Of a stretch of DNA of 64,000 nucleotides, positions 45,690-55,128 are shown piece after piece; within the stretch, counting starts at the first letter, position 1, and each line of letters begins with the position of its first letter. Origin of the DNA: Desmospora activa DSM 45169. Its GTDB lineage: Bacteria; Bacillota; Bacilli; Thermoactinomycetales; DSM-45169. The stretch covers positions 2,480,001 to 2,544,000 of the forward strand of contig NZ_PZZP01000001.1 of the NCBI RefSeq assembly GCF_003046315.1, written 5' to 3'. The notes beneath the pieces were generated by a model. That model saw only the letters and a list, made by a program, of their open reading frames with translations, was not told the DNA's origin and ran no database searches. The position numbers were made by a program, and so were the translations under genes.

Positions 45690-46647
45690 ATCGATCCACT
45701 CCTTCGGCAATACTGATCCGGGGTTGGTATCCCAGTTCCGACCGTGCCCGCTCAATATTAAGGGTTTGGCTTTTTCCCAGAATACTCACCGTATAACGGG
45801 TAAAGGCCGGTTCCTTGATCCACGGGAGGGAAAGGGCAATCCACTCCAGCGCTTGTGCCAGATAAAACGCTTGTGTATAGGAGACGGGTCTGCTTTGAAA
45901 CGGCATCTCCAGCTTTTGAAACAACTGCTCTAACATCTCCCGCAGTAAAACCGGTTCCCCATTGGTAATATGGTACTTTCTACCCAGACAAGAGGAAGGA
46001 GCGCTCTCACAGAGAAGGAGGGCATCGACCGCATTGTCAATATAGGTAAGGTCGATGTGGATATCTCCTCCATCGATTAACGGAATAAACCGGCGCTGAT
46101 TAGCGGCAATCAGACGGGGGAGAATGGTGGTATCTCCCGGACCGAACAAAGCCCGTGGGCGGATGGTGATTACAGGTAGACCCTTTTGATAAGCGTCATC
46201 CACCCGTTGTTCTGCCAGGTATTTTGTTTTAGCGTAATGGTTGACAAAACGGGAGGGCAAGGGATCGTCTTCTTTTACATCGAAGCGCTCGTCAAAATAA
46301 AAGCAAAGGGAAGGCGTCGATACATGGATCAGCCGTTGAATATCATGCTTGTGGCAAGCGGCGATCACATTTTCCGTTCCAATTACATTGCTCCGGTAAA
46401 AATCGCGAGCGCGTCCCCAAGGGGAAGACAACGCCCCACAGTGAAAAACTGCCTTCTGCCCCTGGATCGCCTCCGTCACCGTCGCCATATCCTCCAAATG
46501 ACCCCGCACAAATCGGATGCCCTCCGTTTCCAATTGCGCACCAATCGCCTCATTTCGCCCCAATACGGTTACTTCCCGCCCCAAGCGGCGCAGACGACGT
46601 GCCAAGGCTTGTCCTAGAAATCCGGTCCCCCCCGTCACCAGTGCCAT
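45661..46647 (-). CDS. NAD-dependent epimerase/dehydratase (3-beta-HSD/OleD-like extended SDR)
   Basis: 328 aa from the ATG at 46647 behind GGAGGAGAAACGG. It has the nucleotide loop VTGGTGFLGQALARRL and catalytic YAKTKYLAE. RPRALFGPGDTTILPRL is a substrate-loop block characteristic of the 3-beta-hydroxysteroid-dehydrogenase/OleD group, which reduces 2-alkyl-3-keto acids in beta-lactone and olefin pathways. Combined with the ketosynthase it supports an acyl condensation then reduction. It overlaps the ATP-grasp gene by 98 bases. Confidence 0.8.
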   Translation of the reverse strand: MALVTGGTGFLGQALARRLRRLGREVTVLGRNEAIGAQLETEGIRFVRGHLEDMATVTEAIQGQKAVFHCGALSSPWGRARDFYRSNVIGTENVIAACHKHDIQRLIHVSTPSLCFYFDERFDVKEDDPLPSRFVNHYAKTKYLAEQRVDDAYQKGLPVITIRPRALFGPGDTTILPRLIAANQRRFIPLIDGGDIHIDLTYIDNAVDALLLCESAPSSCLGRKYHITNGEPVLLREMLEQLFQKLEMPFQSRPVSYTQAFYLAQALEWIALSLPWIKEPAFTRYTVSILGKSQTLNIERARSELGYQPRISIAEGVDRFVQWQRKHS

Positions 46648-47794
46648 CCGTTTCTCCTCCTTCCCATTCAATATCACGGGTAGTGAATTGCAACAACGGT
46701 ACCCCTTGTTTACGCGCTTCTTTCCACAGATGCCGCAACGACTGGGCTTGTCCAAAAAAAGGCTTGGGATCGTTCCAGTCAAAAATGACATCCCGATGAG
46801 TGACAAAGGTTGTCAACCACGCCCTTAGATTTCCTTTTTTCCAACCGTATAAGGCAAATGGGAGCGCCAGCATTGTTTTTGTACGCGGGTCCGGGGTAAC
46901 GATGGCAAAAGGAGGATCGCCGACCATGGCCTGCACCAAATCCTCCCCTGTAAACAAATGAACGCCACTGGTCGTACGTGGGTTGCATTCCAAGGGATAA
47001 AGCCGACCGTCTTCGGTCGAACGGATAAAGTCAAAGGAGATCTGGCCGGTATAGCGATGCCGTTTTACAAATCGCTTCACCCATGCAAATACCTCAGGCT
47101 CCTCCGCATGACAAAATGTAATGGCAGATCCAATCCCAGCCGCAAACTGTAAATGATAACAGCTGTACGCCGTCAAACGTCCGCGCTGGGACACCCCATA
47201 GGCGCAAATCTGTGATCCCGCAATCCGTTTCTGCAACACCCACCCCCGCTTCAACGAAACCGGCGGCTCATCTGACGGCTTATTTAAAAATCGCACCTGG
47301 GTTCCAAAGCGGGAATATACCGGTTTTAATATGGCAGGAAACGGGATATTTTGCACCTGCCGTCTCCATTCTTGCGGGTGACGGATAACCGTTGTTTTGG
47401 GCACCCATTCACCGGCTTGTTGTAAATCAGCGATAAAATTCCCCTTATGATGAAACCGTTGCAGGATGTCCCATTCTCCCACCAATACCCGGCAATAAGA
47501 GGAGAGGCGGCGATAGTGTTTACTGATAAAAAAAGTCTCTTCACAGGTGGGGATCAACCAATCCACTTCGTATTCCTGAATCAAAGAGACAAGCCCTTGG
47601 ATAAAGCCGTTTTCATCCTGATTGGGCCCCGGCAGGGAAAAGCAACGCTCCACCGCATTGGAAAAAGAAAGCAACGGATACGCCATGCTTTCCGCCGCCA
47701 ACACCCGCCACCCGGCTTGTTTAAACAGCCGCGCCAAATGAAGAGCCACTGGCGCACGCCCCCCTGTTAGAAGGACGGTCGGTTTAATACTCAA
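46550..47794 (-). CDS. ATP-grasp domain ligase
   Basis: About 414 aa from a TTG at 47794 behind GGGGGTG. An N-terminal pre-ATP-grasp Rossmann region (VLLTGGRAPVALHLARLF) precedes the ATP-grasp fold. PAILKPVYSRFGTQV holds the ATP-binding Lys, and FDFIRSTEDGRLYPLECNPR gives the Mg-binding Glu and Asn (ECNPR), split across a 20-residue run. It resembles carbamoyl-phosphate or carboxylate-amine ligases. The acceptor is unknown. It overlaps the ketosynthase end by 11 bases. Confidence 0.75.
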   Translation of the reverse strand: MSIKPTVLLTGGRAPVALHLARLFKQAGWRVLAAESMAYPLLSFSNAVERCFSLPGPNQDENGFIQGLVSLIQEYEVDWLIPTCEETFFISKHYRRLSSYCRVLVGEWDILQRFHHKGNFIADLQQAGEWVPKTTVIRHPQEWRRQVQNIPFPAILKPVYSRFGTQVRFLNKPSDEPPVSLKRGWVLQKRIAGSQICAYGVSQRGRLTAYSCYHLQFAAGIGSAITFCHAEEPEVFAWVKRFVKRHRYTGQISFDFIRSTEDGRLYPLECNPRTTSGVHLFTGEDLVQAMVGDPPFAIVTPDPRTKTMLALPFALYGWKKGNLRAWLTTFVTHRDVIFDWNDPKPFFGQAQSLRHLWKEARKQGVPLLQFTTRDIEWEGGETDGTGDGGDRISRTSLGTSSAPLGAGSNRIGAK

Positions 47795-48776
47795 GCACCA
47801 CACCCCCAAGGGATGTCCCGGCGGAGGTTCCCAAAATCATGACGCGAGAACCCCGTTGTAAGCGCCCTTGTTGAATCGCTTCATGTAAAGCCATTGGAAG
47901 AGAGGCGGCGATAACGTTGCCGTGGTTTTCCAAAATGGACATATACTTTTCCCCTGGAATGCCAAGCTTTTTCCGTAACAACTCCATCGCCATCCCGCTG
48001 GCCTGGTGGGGAATCACCAGATCGAGATCGGCGATGTCCACATCCGCTCTGTTTAATAATTGCTCCACAAAGGCGGGTAGATAGCGAGAAACGAGGCGAT
48101 AAACCCCTTTTCCATCCATATCGAATAAAAAATATCCCGGCGGCGGATTGGTGCGGGGGTGGTGCTTGGTGCCGCCTCCCCGAATCTGTGTATAATCGGC
48201 ACCCTGACTGTATGTCTGCATATGGGTCGCCAAAATGCGGGATGAATGCCCCAATGGTGTTGCCTGTACCACCACTGCCGCCGCCCCGTCGCCAAAAAGG
48301 ACACAGCTTTTCTGCTGATCCCAGTTTAATCCAATCGAAGCAATCTCACTGGATATCAACAATACACGCCGATACTGACCTGCATGGATCGCATGGGAAG
48401 CCAGATCCAATCCGGTTAAAAAGCTTAAACACGTGGCATTGATGTCAAAAGCGGGAATGGGATGATTGCCGTCCGGGATCAAGCGCCGATGCAGCAGTGC
48501 CGCATTACAGGGAATCGCCTGTTCCATCGTTCCACTGACTGCAATCAAGCAATCGATATCCTGTATCGTCAACCCCGCCTGGGAAAGTGCCTTCTCCGCG
48601 GCTAACGCTCCCATTTCCGAAGCGGTTTCACTGGTGACATAATGCCGGGTACGCACACTGGAGGCTTTATAACTCCACCCCTGAGGCAATCCCAAATTTT
48701 TATCCAACATGGCGGAGGTAACCACCCGCTCCGGCAAATATTTGCCCGTCGTGATGATCTGTATCTCTCGCTCCAT
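47784..48776 (-). CDS. 3-oxoacyl-ACP synthase III-like ketosynthase
   Basis: 330 aa with ATG behind AGGGAGAGAAAA. It is a FabH/OleA-type thiolase fold with Cys116 (INATCLSF), His257 (IPHQAS) and Asn287 (NHGNVIA), the complete triad. It is first in the operon, so condensation of an acyl starter probably begins the pathway. Housekeeping FabH would lie with other fab genes, and none is here, which argues for a specialised enzyme. The interval 48777-48971 has no clear promoter that I could match. Confidence 0.85.
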   Translation of the reverse strand: MEREIQIITTGKYLPERVVTSAMLDKNLGLPQGWSYKASSVRTRHYVTSETASEMGALAAEKALSQAGLTIQDIDCLIAVSGTMEQAIPCNAALLHRRLIPDGNHPIPAFDINATCLSFLTGLDLASHAIHAGQYRRVLLISSEIASIGLNWDQQKSCVLFGDGAAAVVVQATPLGHSSRILATHMQTYSQGADYTQIRGGGTKHHPRTNPPPGYFLFDMDGKGVYRLVSRYLPAFVEQLLNRADVDIADLDLVIPHQASGMAMELLRKKLGIPGEKYMSILENHGNVIAASLPMALHEAIQQGRLQRGSRVMILGTSAGTSLGGVVLEY

Positions 48777-48971
48777 TTTTCTCTCCCTTTTTGATGCAAG
48801 ACTCTCTTAAAAGGACTTTCTCTTTTTTCACCCCAATATCAGCTTTGAAATTATGAAAAATATTCCCAACTTAGGAAACCATCCGATTCATCTTGTGTAA
48901 TCATAACACATTATCTTACAAAATCGACCTTTTTTCGACAAAATAACAAACATTTCGAGAGATGCGTCAAT

Positions 48972-49003
48972 AAAAAAATCCCTCCTGCTATACGGAAGGG
49001 ATT
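48972..49003 (-). terminator. Terminator of the helicase gene
   Basis: AATCCCT pairs with AGGGATT, followed by six T on the minus strand, 19 bases past the helicase stop. Confidence 0.8.
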
Positions 49004-49021
49004 TTCCAATGGTAAGACCAC

Positions 49022-52000
49022 TTATGTCTCAATCAGCGACAGATCCTCCGGTTTCTCCTCTGTAAGCGACCCATCTCGGTGTTGACCGGTTTCTTGTTGC
49101 AGCATGCGTTTAATCGTATGATCGATCCGCTCCATTTCCCGCGCGGGATTTCGCCACCAGTTTCGGCTCCAGATGCGGGTGATGGTCCACCCTTTCGCTT
49201 CTAAAAACTCCTGCCGGTAAACATCCCGCTCCCGTGCATCAGAAGAGCTGTGATACATCGCACCGTCACACTCAATCCCTAATAGATACCGTTCCGGATC
49301 TTGCGGATGAACGATCGCCAAATCGATCCGGTATCCTGAGACCCCTACCTGGGTATCCACCTGATATCCCCTATTCATCAGTGCATTACACACTTGCTGC
49401 TCAAAAATAGAATCAAATGACCCCGCACTCTCCTGCCGCCCCAACGATTGCCGTTCATGGATGCGAGCGATAATGGCATCTACCCGTTTCCGCTCCATCT
49501 TGGAAACCGCCTCCGCATATTCGAGATAATGGCGAAACAGCTTCGGGCCACGATTTTTAGTGTGGGAAACCTTCAATTCATGGGGATTGATACTGGATAC
49601 CACTCGGATGCGCTTTTTGGCCCGGGTGATGGCGACATTGAGCCGGTTTTCTCCGCCTTGTTGGCTTAAGCTGCCGAAATGAGCCCGCACTTGCCCTTCC
49701 TCATTGGGAGCATAGCCAACGGAAAAAATGATAACGTCCCGCTCATCTCCCTGGACGTTTTCAATATTTTTTACAAACAGCCGCCGGTCCGGATCTTGCT
49801 TTTGCATCGTTTGATAAAAACCCGCAAACTCCGGATCTTTTTCCACATGGCTGTCGATCAGCTCTTCGATCCGATCCCGTTGCGGCGCATTAAATGTGAT
49901 AATACCCACCGACTCCTCAGGAGCAGATTGAAATTGTTCCTTCAACAGATCGACGACGACGTTAGCTTCCCGTTCATTTTGCTGATTGATAAATTGCCCA
50001 TTTACTTTCGTCCATTGGATAGCGGGGGGTTGTTGATAAGGGCGCACATTGGGAGCCACTTCCATCATACCGCGATAAAAGGCGTGGTTGGAAAAATGAA
50101 TCAGTTCTTGGGAATAAGAGCGATAATGCCATTGTAACATCTGCCCAGGGAAAATGCGTTTGGCCAAGTTGAGTAGGCTGTCGGACTCTTCCATCTCAAA
50201 TTGTGCCTCTTCCTCCTCATCCAGCTCCACTCTGCCCTGAAAAAGGGTAGAAGGAGGAAGTTGCTTCTCATCACCCGCCACAATCACTTGCTTGCCGCGG
50301 TAGATCGCGGGAATTCCGTTTTCCACCGTACATTGAGACGCCTCATCAAAGATGACGACATCGAACAACTCTTGCTCCAGCGGAAAGATGGAGGATAAGG
50401 TCTCCGGAGACGTCAGCCATACCGGAATCAAATCCAATAATCCACTTTGGGAAAAGTGACGTACCAAACGGCGCAAGGGCCAGATCTGCCGTTTTTTGCT
50501 CACTTGGTGGAGAAGTTCCTTACAGGCTCGGGGTTTCTCCGTCTCAATTCGATTCACCGTCTGTTGCAACCCATGAATTAAGACCTGATTGGCCACCCTT
50601 CGCTTTTCCTGAATCAAGGCTTGATACGAGCGGCGAATCTCCTCAAATTCAGCAGACGAAACCTTGGCGATCAAGGGGTGTTTTCGCTCGATTTCGTCGA
50701 TCCACTGCATATAGGCGGTCTGTCGAATCGCATCGGTCCAAATCAGTGCCAAATCCCCTTCCCGCCAACCGATGCGTGCTTCCACTCGACTGATCAAGGT
50801 CTGTACCAAGGGGCTGGCTTGAGCCAAAAAGCGATCCATCTCCCGCAAATCATCAAAGTCTGACACCAAATGCTCACTGAGACACAGCAACCACTGGGTG
50901 GGAATGGCCCCCTCCCCGATCTCTTTTTTTAAGCGATCGATCGTCTCATCCTGCAAATAAGGACGCAGCTTTTCTAGCTCCTGCCCCATCGCTTCCGTCG
51001 TCTGCGCCATCTCATACAATATCCGCAAACTTTCCCGGATTTGCGGCCAGGCGGTGGAATCGATCCCTGCAAATTTTTCTCCCTGTATCACTTCGGCGAT
51101 CACTTTTTTTCCGGTAAAAGAGGTCCACCACCATAGCCGCATTTTTTGGATCACATTTTTCTCTTCGGCATTTAGTTCTGGAACAATCTTTTCCAGCCGT
51201 TTACTCACCAACCATGTATAAGCGGGAGTCAATTTTTCATGGGGGAGGGATTCTAGATAACGCTCAGTCTGTTGCGCTTTTGTCAGAGTCTCTTCCAACC
51301 GTTCACGCATAAAGGAGAGTGTCTGCATATCGGCTTCGGCAAACGACTTCCGCTTCCGCAACGGATACGTTTCCCGGCCAAAGCGGGCGTAATAGGAAGC
51401 GTAGATTCCCACTTCCCGCAGCACATCCTCCAAGTTGTGGCGGTCCAGCTCCTGCAAAACGCCGGACAAATCGACGGTCTCTTCTACCTGATCAAAGGGC
51501 TTGGCGCGAGAATACAGTTCAAAAGCGTTATAGTCGCAGCGGTGCCGCTCATACAGCCCTTGTTTAATCGTATTCAACTTTGCTTCGTGATCCGTCAAGC
51601 GCCGACAGACTGATTCCAGATGAACATCCGGCTCCCCCTCCATATTGCGGGATGTTGACAGCAGATCGTGAATACGGGCATATACATTCCGGCGATCGCT
51701 TTTTTCATCGTGAACCAGTGCAGCGTAATGAGCCAGCTGTAGCCCTTCCAATCGTTGGTATACCACATCCAACGCAGCTCGTTTTTGACAGACGACCAGA
51801 ATTTTTTTACCCTGAGCCAGTGCATCGGAGATCAGATTAACAATCACTTGCGATTTCCCCGTTCCCGGTGGGCCGTCAATCACCAGCTTCTTTTTCAAGC
51901 GAGCCTCCTGCAAAATGCGCTCCTGGGAGGAATCGGTGGGCAACAAGTAGATACGCTCTTTTTCCGGCAAGGCGGCAGACTCTTTTGCTTCGCTCGTCTC

Positions 52001-52825
52001 TTGCCCCGTTGCTTCCTCACCCCGCTCTTCCCCAGCATCAAGCAATTCAGCGACAATTCCCAGGGAATCCTCTTTATCCTCAATCATCTCGTCATAATCC
52101 CGCAGGATGGCTGAATTTCCTTGAGGGAAGTTGCCTAAAACCGCATAGCGGTATAAGCCGAGCGGCATATTTGTCGGAATTTCATCGGCACGATAGAGGG
52201 ACAACGGTTTTAAGGCAGAGCGCTCAAAGGAAAGGTTGAGACCATATCGCTTCAGCCAAGAAACCCATGTTTCCAGTTCTCCTTTTCGCGCCTGCTCTTC
52301 TGCTTCCGTATAGATCGATTCATCTACCTGAAACTGATGAAACTTCCGAAAAGCCAATATCAACGGGCGATTTAATTGTGGCTCTCCCTCTCCGCGATAA
52401 AGGTCCCACAAGCGATTGCTCGTATCCTGTCGCTCCAGGCGAACGGGATATAAAAAGAGAGGGGCTTGAATATAGGTTTCGTTTACACCGTCTGATAAGG
52501 TCCCACACAAAAACGGATAACCAACATACAAATCATACAGCCCGCTCTCTTCCTCGATTTGACGATGGTTGCGGTATAAGGTTGTCAGCGAGCGACTGAG
52601 CGCATGTGCCTGTGGATCATCGCTGGTGACGCGCAGTAGCGACACCTTCTGCCGCCGTGTCATCACCCCGTCCAGTATCTTTTGAGCGGTACCCTCCCCG
52701 CGGATTGCGTCCAGTTGTAACAGATCCATGCCCCATTTTTGATTGATCCTTACCAATCGAATGGAGCGGTTGCGCAGACTGAGATCGTTTAAGCGGTCTT
52801 TTAGTCGGATTAATTGTTCCTTCAT
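49022..52825 (-). CDS. DUF4011-type SF1 helicase with Vsr-like nuclease domain (defence candidate)
   Basis: 1267 aa. The N-terminus (LNDLSLRNRSI) matches DUF4011. SF1 helicase motif I is GPPGTGKS at 318-325. Motif II is VVIFDEASQC. A VAGDEKQLPPS block (motif III) follows, with NVAITRAKKR (motif VI) near the end. The last 150 residues carry a Vsr/PD-(D/E)xK nuclease: FDSIFEQQVCNAL, then GYRIDLAI and IECDGAMYHS. This DUF4011-helicase-Vsr architecture is a known single-gene antiphage candidate. The ribosome site before the ATG is weak. Confidence 0.82.
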   Translation of the reverse strand: MKEQLIRLKDRLNDLSLRNRSIRLVRINQKWGMDLLQLDAIRGEGTAQKILDGVMTRRQKVSLLRVTSDDPQAHALSRSLTTLYRNHRQIEEESGLYDLYVGYPFLCGTLSDGVNETYIQAPLFLYPVRLERQDTSNRLWDLYRGEGEPQLNRPLILAFRKFHQFQVDESIYTEAEEQARKGELETWVSWLKRYGLNLSFERSALKPLSLYRADEIPTNMPLGLYRYAVLGNFPQGNSAILRDYDEMIEDKEDSLGIVAELLDAGEERGEEATGQETSEAKESAALPEKERIYLLPTDSSQERILQEARLKKKLVIDGPPGTGKSQVIVNLISDALAQGKKILVVCQKRAALDVVYQRLEGLQLAHYAALVHDEKSDRRNVYARIHDLLSTSRNMEGEPDVHLESVCRRLTDHEAKLNTIKQGLYERHRCDYNAFELYSRAKPFDQVEETVDLSGVLQELDRHNLEDVLREVGIYASYYARFGRETYPLRKRKSFAEADMQTLSFMRERLEETLTKAQQTERYLESLPHEKLTPAYTWLVSKRLEKIVPELNAEEKNVIQKMRLWWWTSFTGKKVIAEVIQGEKFAGIDSTAWPQIRESLRILYEMAQTTEAMGQELEKLRPYLQDETIDRLKKEIGEGAIPTQWLLCLSEHLVSDFDDLREMDRFLAQASPLVQTLISRVEARIGWREGDLALIWTDAIRQTAYMQWIDEIERKHPLIAKVSSAEFEEIRRSYQALIQEKRRVANQVLIHGLQQTVNRIETEKPRACKELLHQVSKKRQIWPLRRLVRHFSQSGLLDLIPVWLTSPETLSSIFPLEQELFDVVIFDEASQCTVENGIPAIYRGKQVIVAGDEKQLPPSTLFQGRVELDEEEEAQFEMEESDSLLNLAKRIFPGQMLQWHYRSYSQELIHFSNHAFYRGMMEVAPNVRPYQQPPAIQWTKVNGQFINQQNEREANVVVDLLKEQFQSAPEESVGIITFNAPQRDRIEELIDSHVEKDPEFAGFYQTMQKQDPDRRLFVKNIENVQGDERDVIIFSVGYAPNEEGQVRAHFGSLSQQGGENRLNVAITRAKKRIRVVSSINPHELKVSHTKNRGPKLFRHYLEYAEAVSKMERKRVDAIIARIHERQSLGRQESAGSFDSIFEQQVCNALMNRGYQVDTQVGVSGYRIDLAIVHPQDPERYLLGIECDGAMYHSSSDARERDVYRQEFLEAKGWTITRIWSRNWWRNPAREMERIDHTIKRMLQQETGQHRDGSLTEEKPEDLSLIET

Positions 52826-52925
52826 CGCAACGATTACGAAAAAACGCTCAGCTTTCTCGTAACGGTTCCTCCCCTCCTTGTGTCTTATTTATTAAGCCGC
52901 GGTGGATATATCACCAACGGATGAA

Positions 52926-53069
52926 TCATTGTTTTAATCCTCGCATCAAATAGCGACGGGTATTTTGAATCGGATGAACAGGATCATCAGTGTGAAGTTG
53001 GGCAAGGGGAAGGGATATGGAGCTTTCATTGGAGGCCAAACCATCTCTCTCCTCTCTAAATGGGATCAT
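52926..53069 (-). CDS. Possible small 47-aa protein
   Basis: A minus-strand frame, MIPFREERDGLASNES to RRYLMRGLKQ, has protein-like composition but no ribosome site before the ATG. It may be the tail of a decayed gene. Nothing else is recognisable between the helicase start and the YwaF-like gene. Confidence 0.25.
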   Translation of the reverse strand: MIPFREERDGLASNESSISLPLAQLHTDDPVHPIQNTRRYLMRGLKQ

Positions 53070-53193
53070 ATATTGCACTATTCGCTTTTATGGTTAAAAA
53101 TCCTGGCAATCTCGTACGAAAAGTATGCTTCTACTACATAAATGAAACCGATAACGACAAGGGTGATCGGTACTTAAGCCGCCTTATTTTTTT

Positions 53194-53928
53194 TCAAAAG
53201 TTACGAACCGCACCGGCACCCTTTCTTTCCCTCACAAACGGCAAACACAACAACACAAACATCCCTACCGCCACCCCTTGTAACGAGAGTAGATACCAGG
53301 GCCATGGTCCCAACCAATCCAACAGCGACGGATAATCAGGCTTGCTGCTGACAAACATGTAATTGCCACCGGTGACACTGTTGATCACCCATACGATGAA
53401 CGCCAATAGATTGAGCTGGATCCACACCGGGAAAATGGAACGAAACCCGACACGAAAGCCCTCTACCCGCACCATATAGAGAATCGCCAAGATAATTCCG
53501 GCATGGGCGAGAAAAAAGTGAAAGAAACGAAAATGAGGAAAGGAAAACTCCAACACCGGTGTCAACAGAGCCTGTAACGCTCCCGCCCATCCACAAAAGT
53601 AAACAAAGGGAAAGAGGCGAAAACTTCGCGTCAACAGCATGACAGCGGCCAGCAACAGCGTGACACTGCATAATTGCAGGGGGAGGCTGTATTGGAGCGT
53701 CCACTGGTCATTCCACACATTCCAAACATGCCACCCGATTTCCGATAAAATCAACATTCCTGCCAAGCTGAAGCGAATAACGGCTTCCAATCGCGTTCCC
53801 TTGGTCGTGGAGATATAGTAAAAAAAACAGAGAAAGAGCAGAAGCAGCACTCCCAAAACCACTAAATGTGCAAGTGAAAACAATACAAACGGAAACGGTC
53901 CCGGATCCGCATTAAAATAGCGATTCAT
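53194..53928 (-). CDS. TIGR02206/YwaF-like membrane protein
   Basis: 244 aa from the ATG at 53928 behind AAGGGAGGAAAAAG. Seven or so hydrophobic segments. The pattern LPLQLCSVTLLLAAVML, then FFHFFLAHAGIILAILYM, and NSVTGGNYMFVSSKP are typical of the TIGR02206 (YwaF) family, an integral membrane group of unknown function in Bacillales. No operon partner. Confidence 0.78.
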   Translation of the reverse strand: MNRYFNADPGPFPFVLFSLAHLVVLGVLLLLFLCFFYYISTTKGTRLEAVIRFSLAGMLILSEIGWHVWNVWNDQWTLQYSLPLQLCSVTLLLAAVMLLTRSFRLFPFVYFCGWAGALQALLTPVLEFSFPHFRFFHFFLAHAGIILAILYMVRVEGFRVGFRSIFPVWIQLNLLAFIVWVINSVTGGNYMFVSSKPDYPSLLDWLGPWPWYLLSLQGVAVGMFVLLCLPFVRERKGAGAVRNF

Positions 53929-54112
53929 CTTTTTCCTCCCTTCAGCAGGTTTCCATTTATTCGCCGTCACTTCGGTTTAAACCTGTGTCAAGGTATTCAC
54001 AAATTTTCTCGTTGAATAAAAACGTCACAATTACTGATCCTTGGTGAAAAGAGATATCCCTAATCGGCTCAACCATATCCTTAAGAGCTAGTATTGGTTA
54101 GGACTGCGGGAG

Positions 54113-54235
54113 ATGCTTCTGTATGAATTAAACTTTCTGCAATCGGACTTTGGGCGAACATGGTCGGCACAAACATGGAGCAAATACCGAGCACGCCAGG
54201 AGCTGGAGCGCTATCTGGAAGGGGAATCACAATAA
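54113..54235 (+). CDS. Possible 40-aa ORF or gene tail
   Basis: The frame ends TWSKYRARQELERYLEGESQ and looks protein-like, with a charged helix. There is no spaced ribosome site (GCGGGAG abuts the ATG). It may be a remnant. The rest of 53930-54350 shows nothing. Confidence 0.2.
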   Translation: MLLYELNFLQSDFGRTWSAQTWSKYRARQELERYLEGESQ

Positions 54236-54356
54236 ACGGAACACCGCATAATCGTGGACTGAGGTTATTGACAAACGGGTTATCTCCCTACATACACGGG
54301 AAAGTCGTTCGACGGACAACACCCTCCTTGCTTTAACCACCAATCGATTGATCAGC

Positions 54357-54389
54357 AAAAGAGCACCGCAATAATCGCGGTGCTCTTTT
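54357..54389. terminator. Bidirectional terminator
   Basis: GAGCACCGC pairs with GCGGTGCTC around AATAATC. TTTTG follows on the plus strand and TTTTGCTG on the minus strand. Confidence 0.7.
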
Positions 54390-54434
54390 GCACAATCAAT
54401 CTGCGATCTCAGCTCAGCTCTGATCTCGAACCAA

Positions 54435-54602
54435 CTATTGCAAGGCTACATACCGTTCATACACAATCAACTCATTGACCGAATCCGGTAGCTCCTGTTC
54501 TTCCTACGCTTGCAACACCCATGCCAATCGGTAGATTAGGTCCGCTTCATCCAGGATTTCCTCTGATGAGCGCAAACGGGCTGTGTCAATGAATGGTTTC
54601 AT
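54435..54602 (-). pseudogene. DUF4272 family gene remnant
   Basis: The frame reads MKPFIDTARLRSSEEILDEA, then DLIYRLAWVLQA, a TAG stop, and EEQELPDSVNELIVYERY before a final TAG. LRSSEEILDEADLIYRLAW and VYERY are DUF4272 hallmarks. The family is normally several times longer, so the body has been deleted and the frame interrupted. Confidence 0.6.
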
Positions 54603-54616
54603 CGGCTCCCCCAACC

Positions 54617-54979
54617 TTAAATATTGGCCCCTAATTCCTTTAAAATCGACTCCGCCTGTTCATAGCGATCAGCGGTGGTCACCACGGTCACACATAAATC
54701 CTCCGCACCAAATTGGTGCATCCCGTCCGCCATGCCGCTGGATTCGGTGTGAGCCCCTACAAGGATGCCGGCATCACGGCTGGATACATCCGCACCGGTA
54801 GCGGAAGCCAAGGACGAAAACGGCTCCGCGATGGGATTGTCCAGATCGCTGTGATCTTCGGGAGCGAGGGAGAAGCGGGAAAGATCAACTGTATTAAATC
54901 CCGCTTCCTTTAAGCGTTGAACCGCTTCTTTGGCGCGGCTCTCCGTGCGGAAGTATGCCAAGATGTTTCGTTCACCCAT
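54617..54979 (-). CDS. Hypothetical 120-aa protein
   Basis: ATG follows GAGGAGGTTATCGATCG. The N-terminus (ILAYFRTESRAKEAVQRLKEAGF) is a beta-alpha-beta pattern with a second copy near the C-terminus (LCVTVVTTADRYEQAESILKEL), so it is probably a ferredoxin-like fold. No cofactor or catalytic motif is visible. I know no family name for it. Confidence 0.6.
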   Translation of the reverse strand: MGERNILAYFRTESRAKEAVQRLKEAGFNTVDLSRFSLAPEDHSDLDNPIAEPFSSLASATGADVSSRDAGILVGAHTESSGMADGMHQFGAEDLCVTVVTTADRYEQAESILKELGANI

Positions 54980-55128
54980 CGATCGATAACCTCCTCTTGT
55001 TGTATCAAAGGTAGGTTATCCGTTTAATCACTGCCTATCCGTTTAATTGCATCAATTCCGATAAACCATTTTTTATTTTCGGTTTGAGTCTTCCCCTGAC
55101 AAGGAAAGGATCAAACATCCAATGCCGA

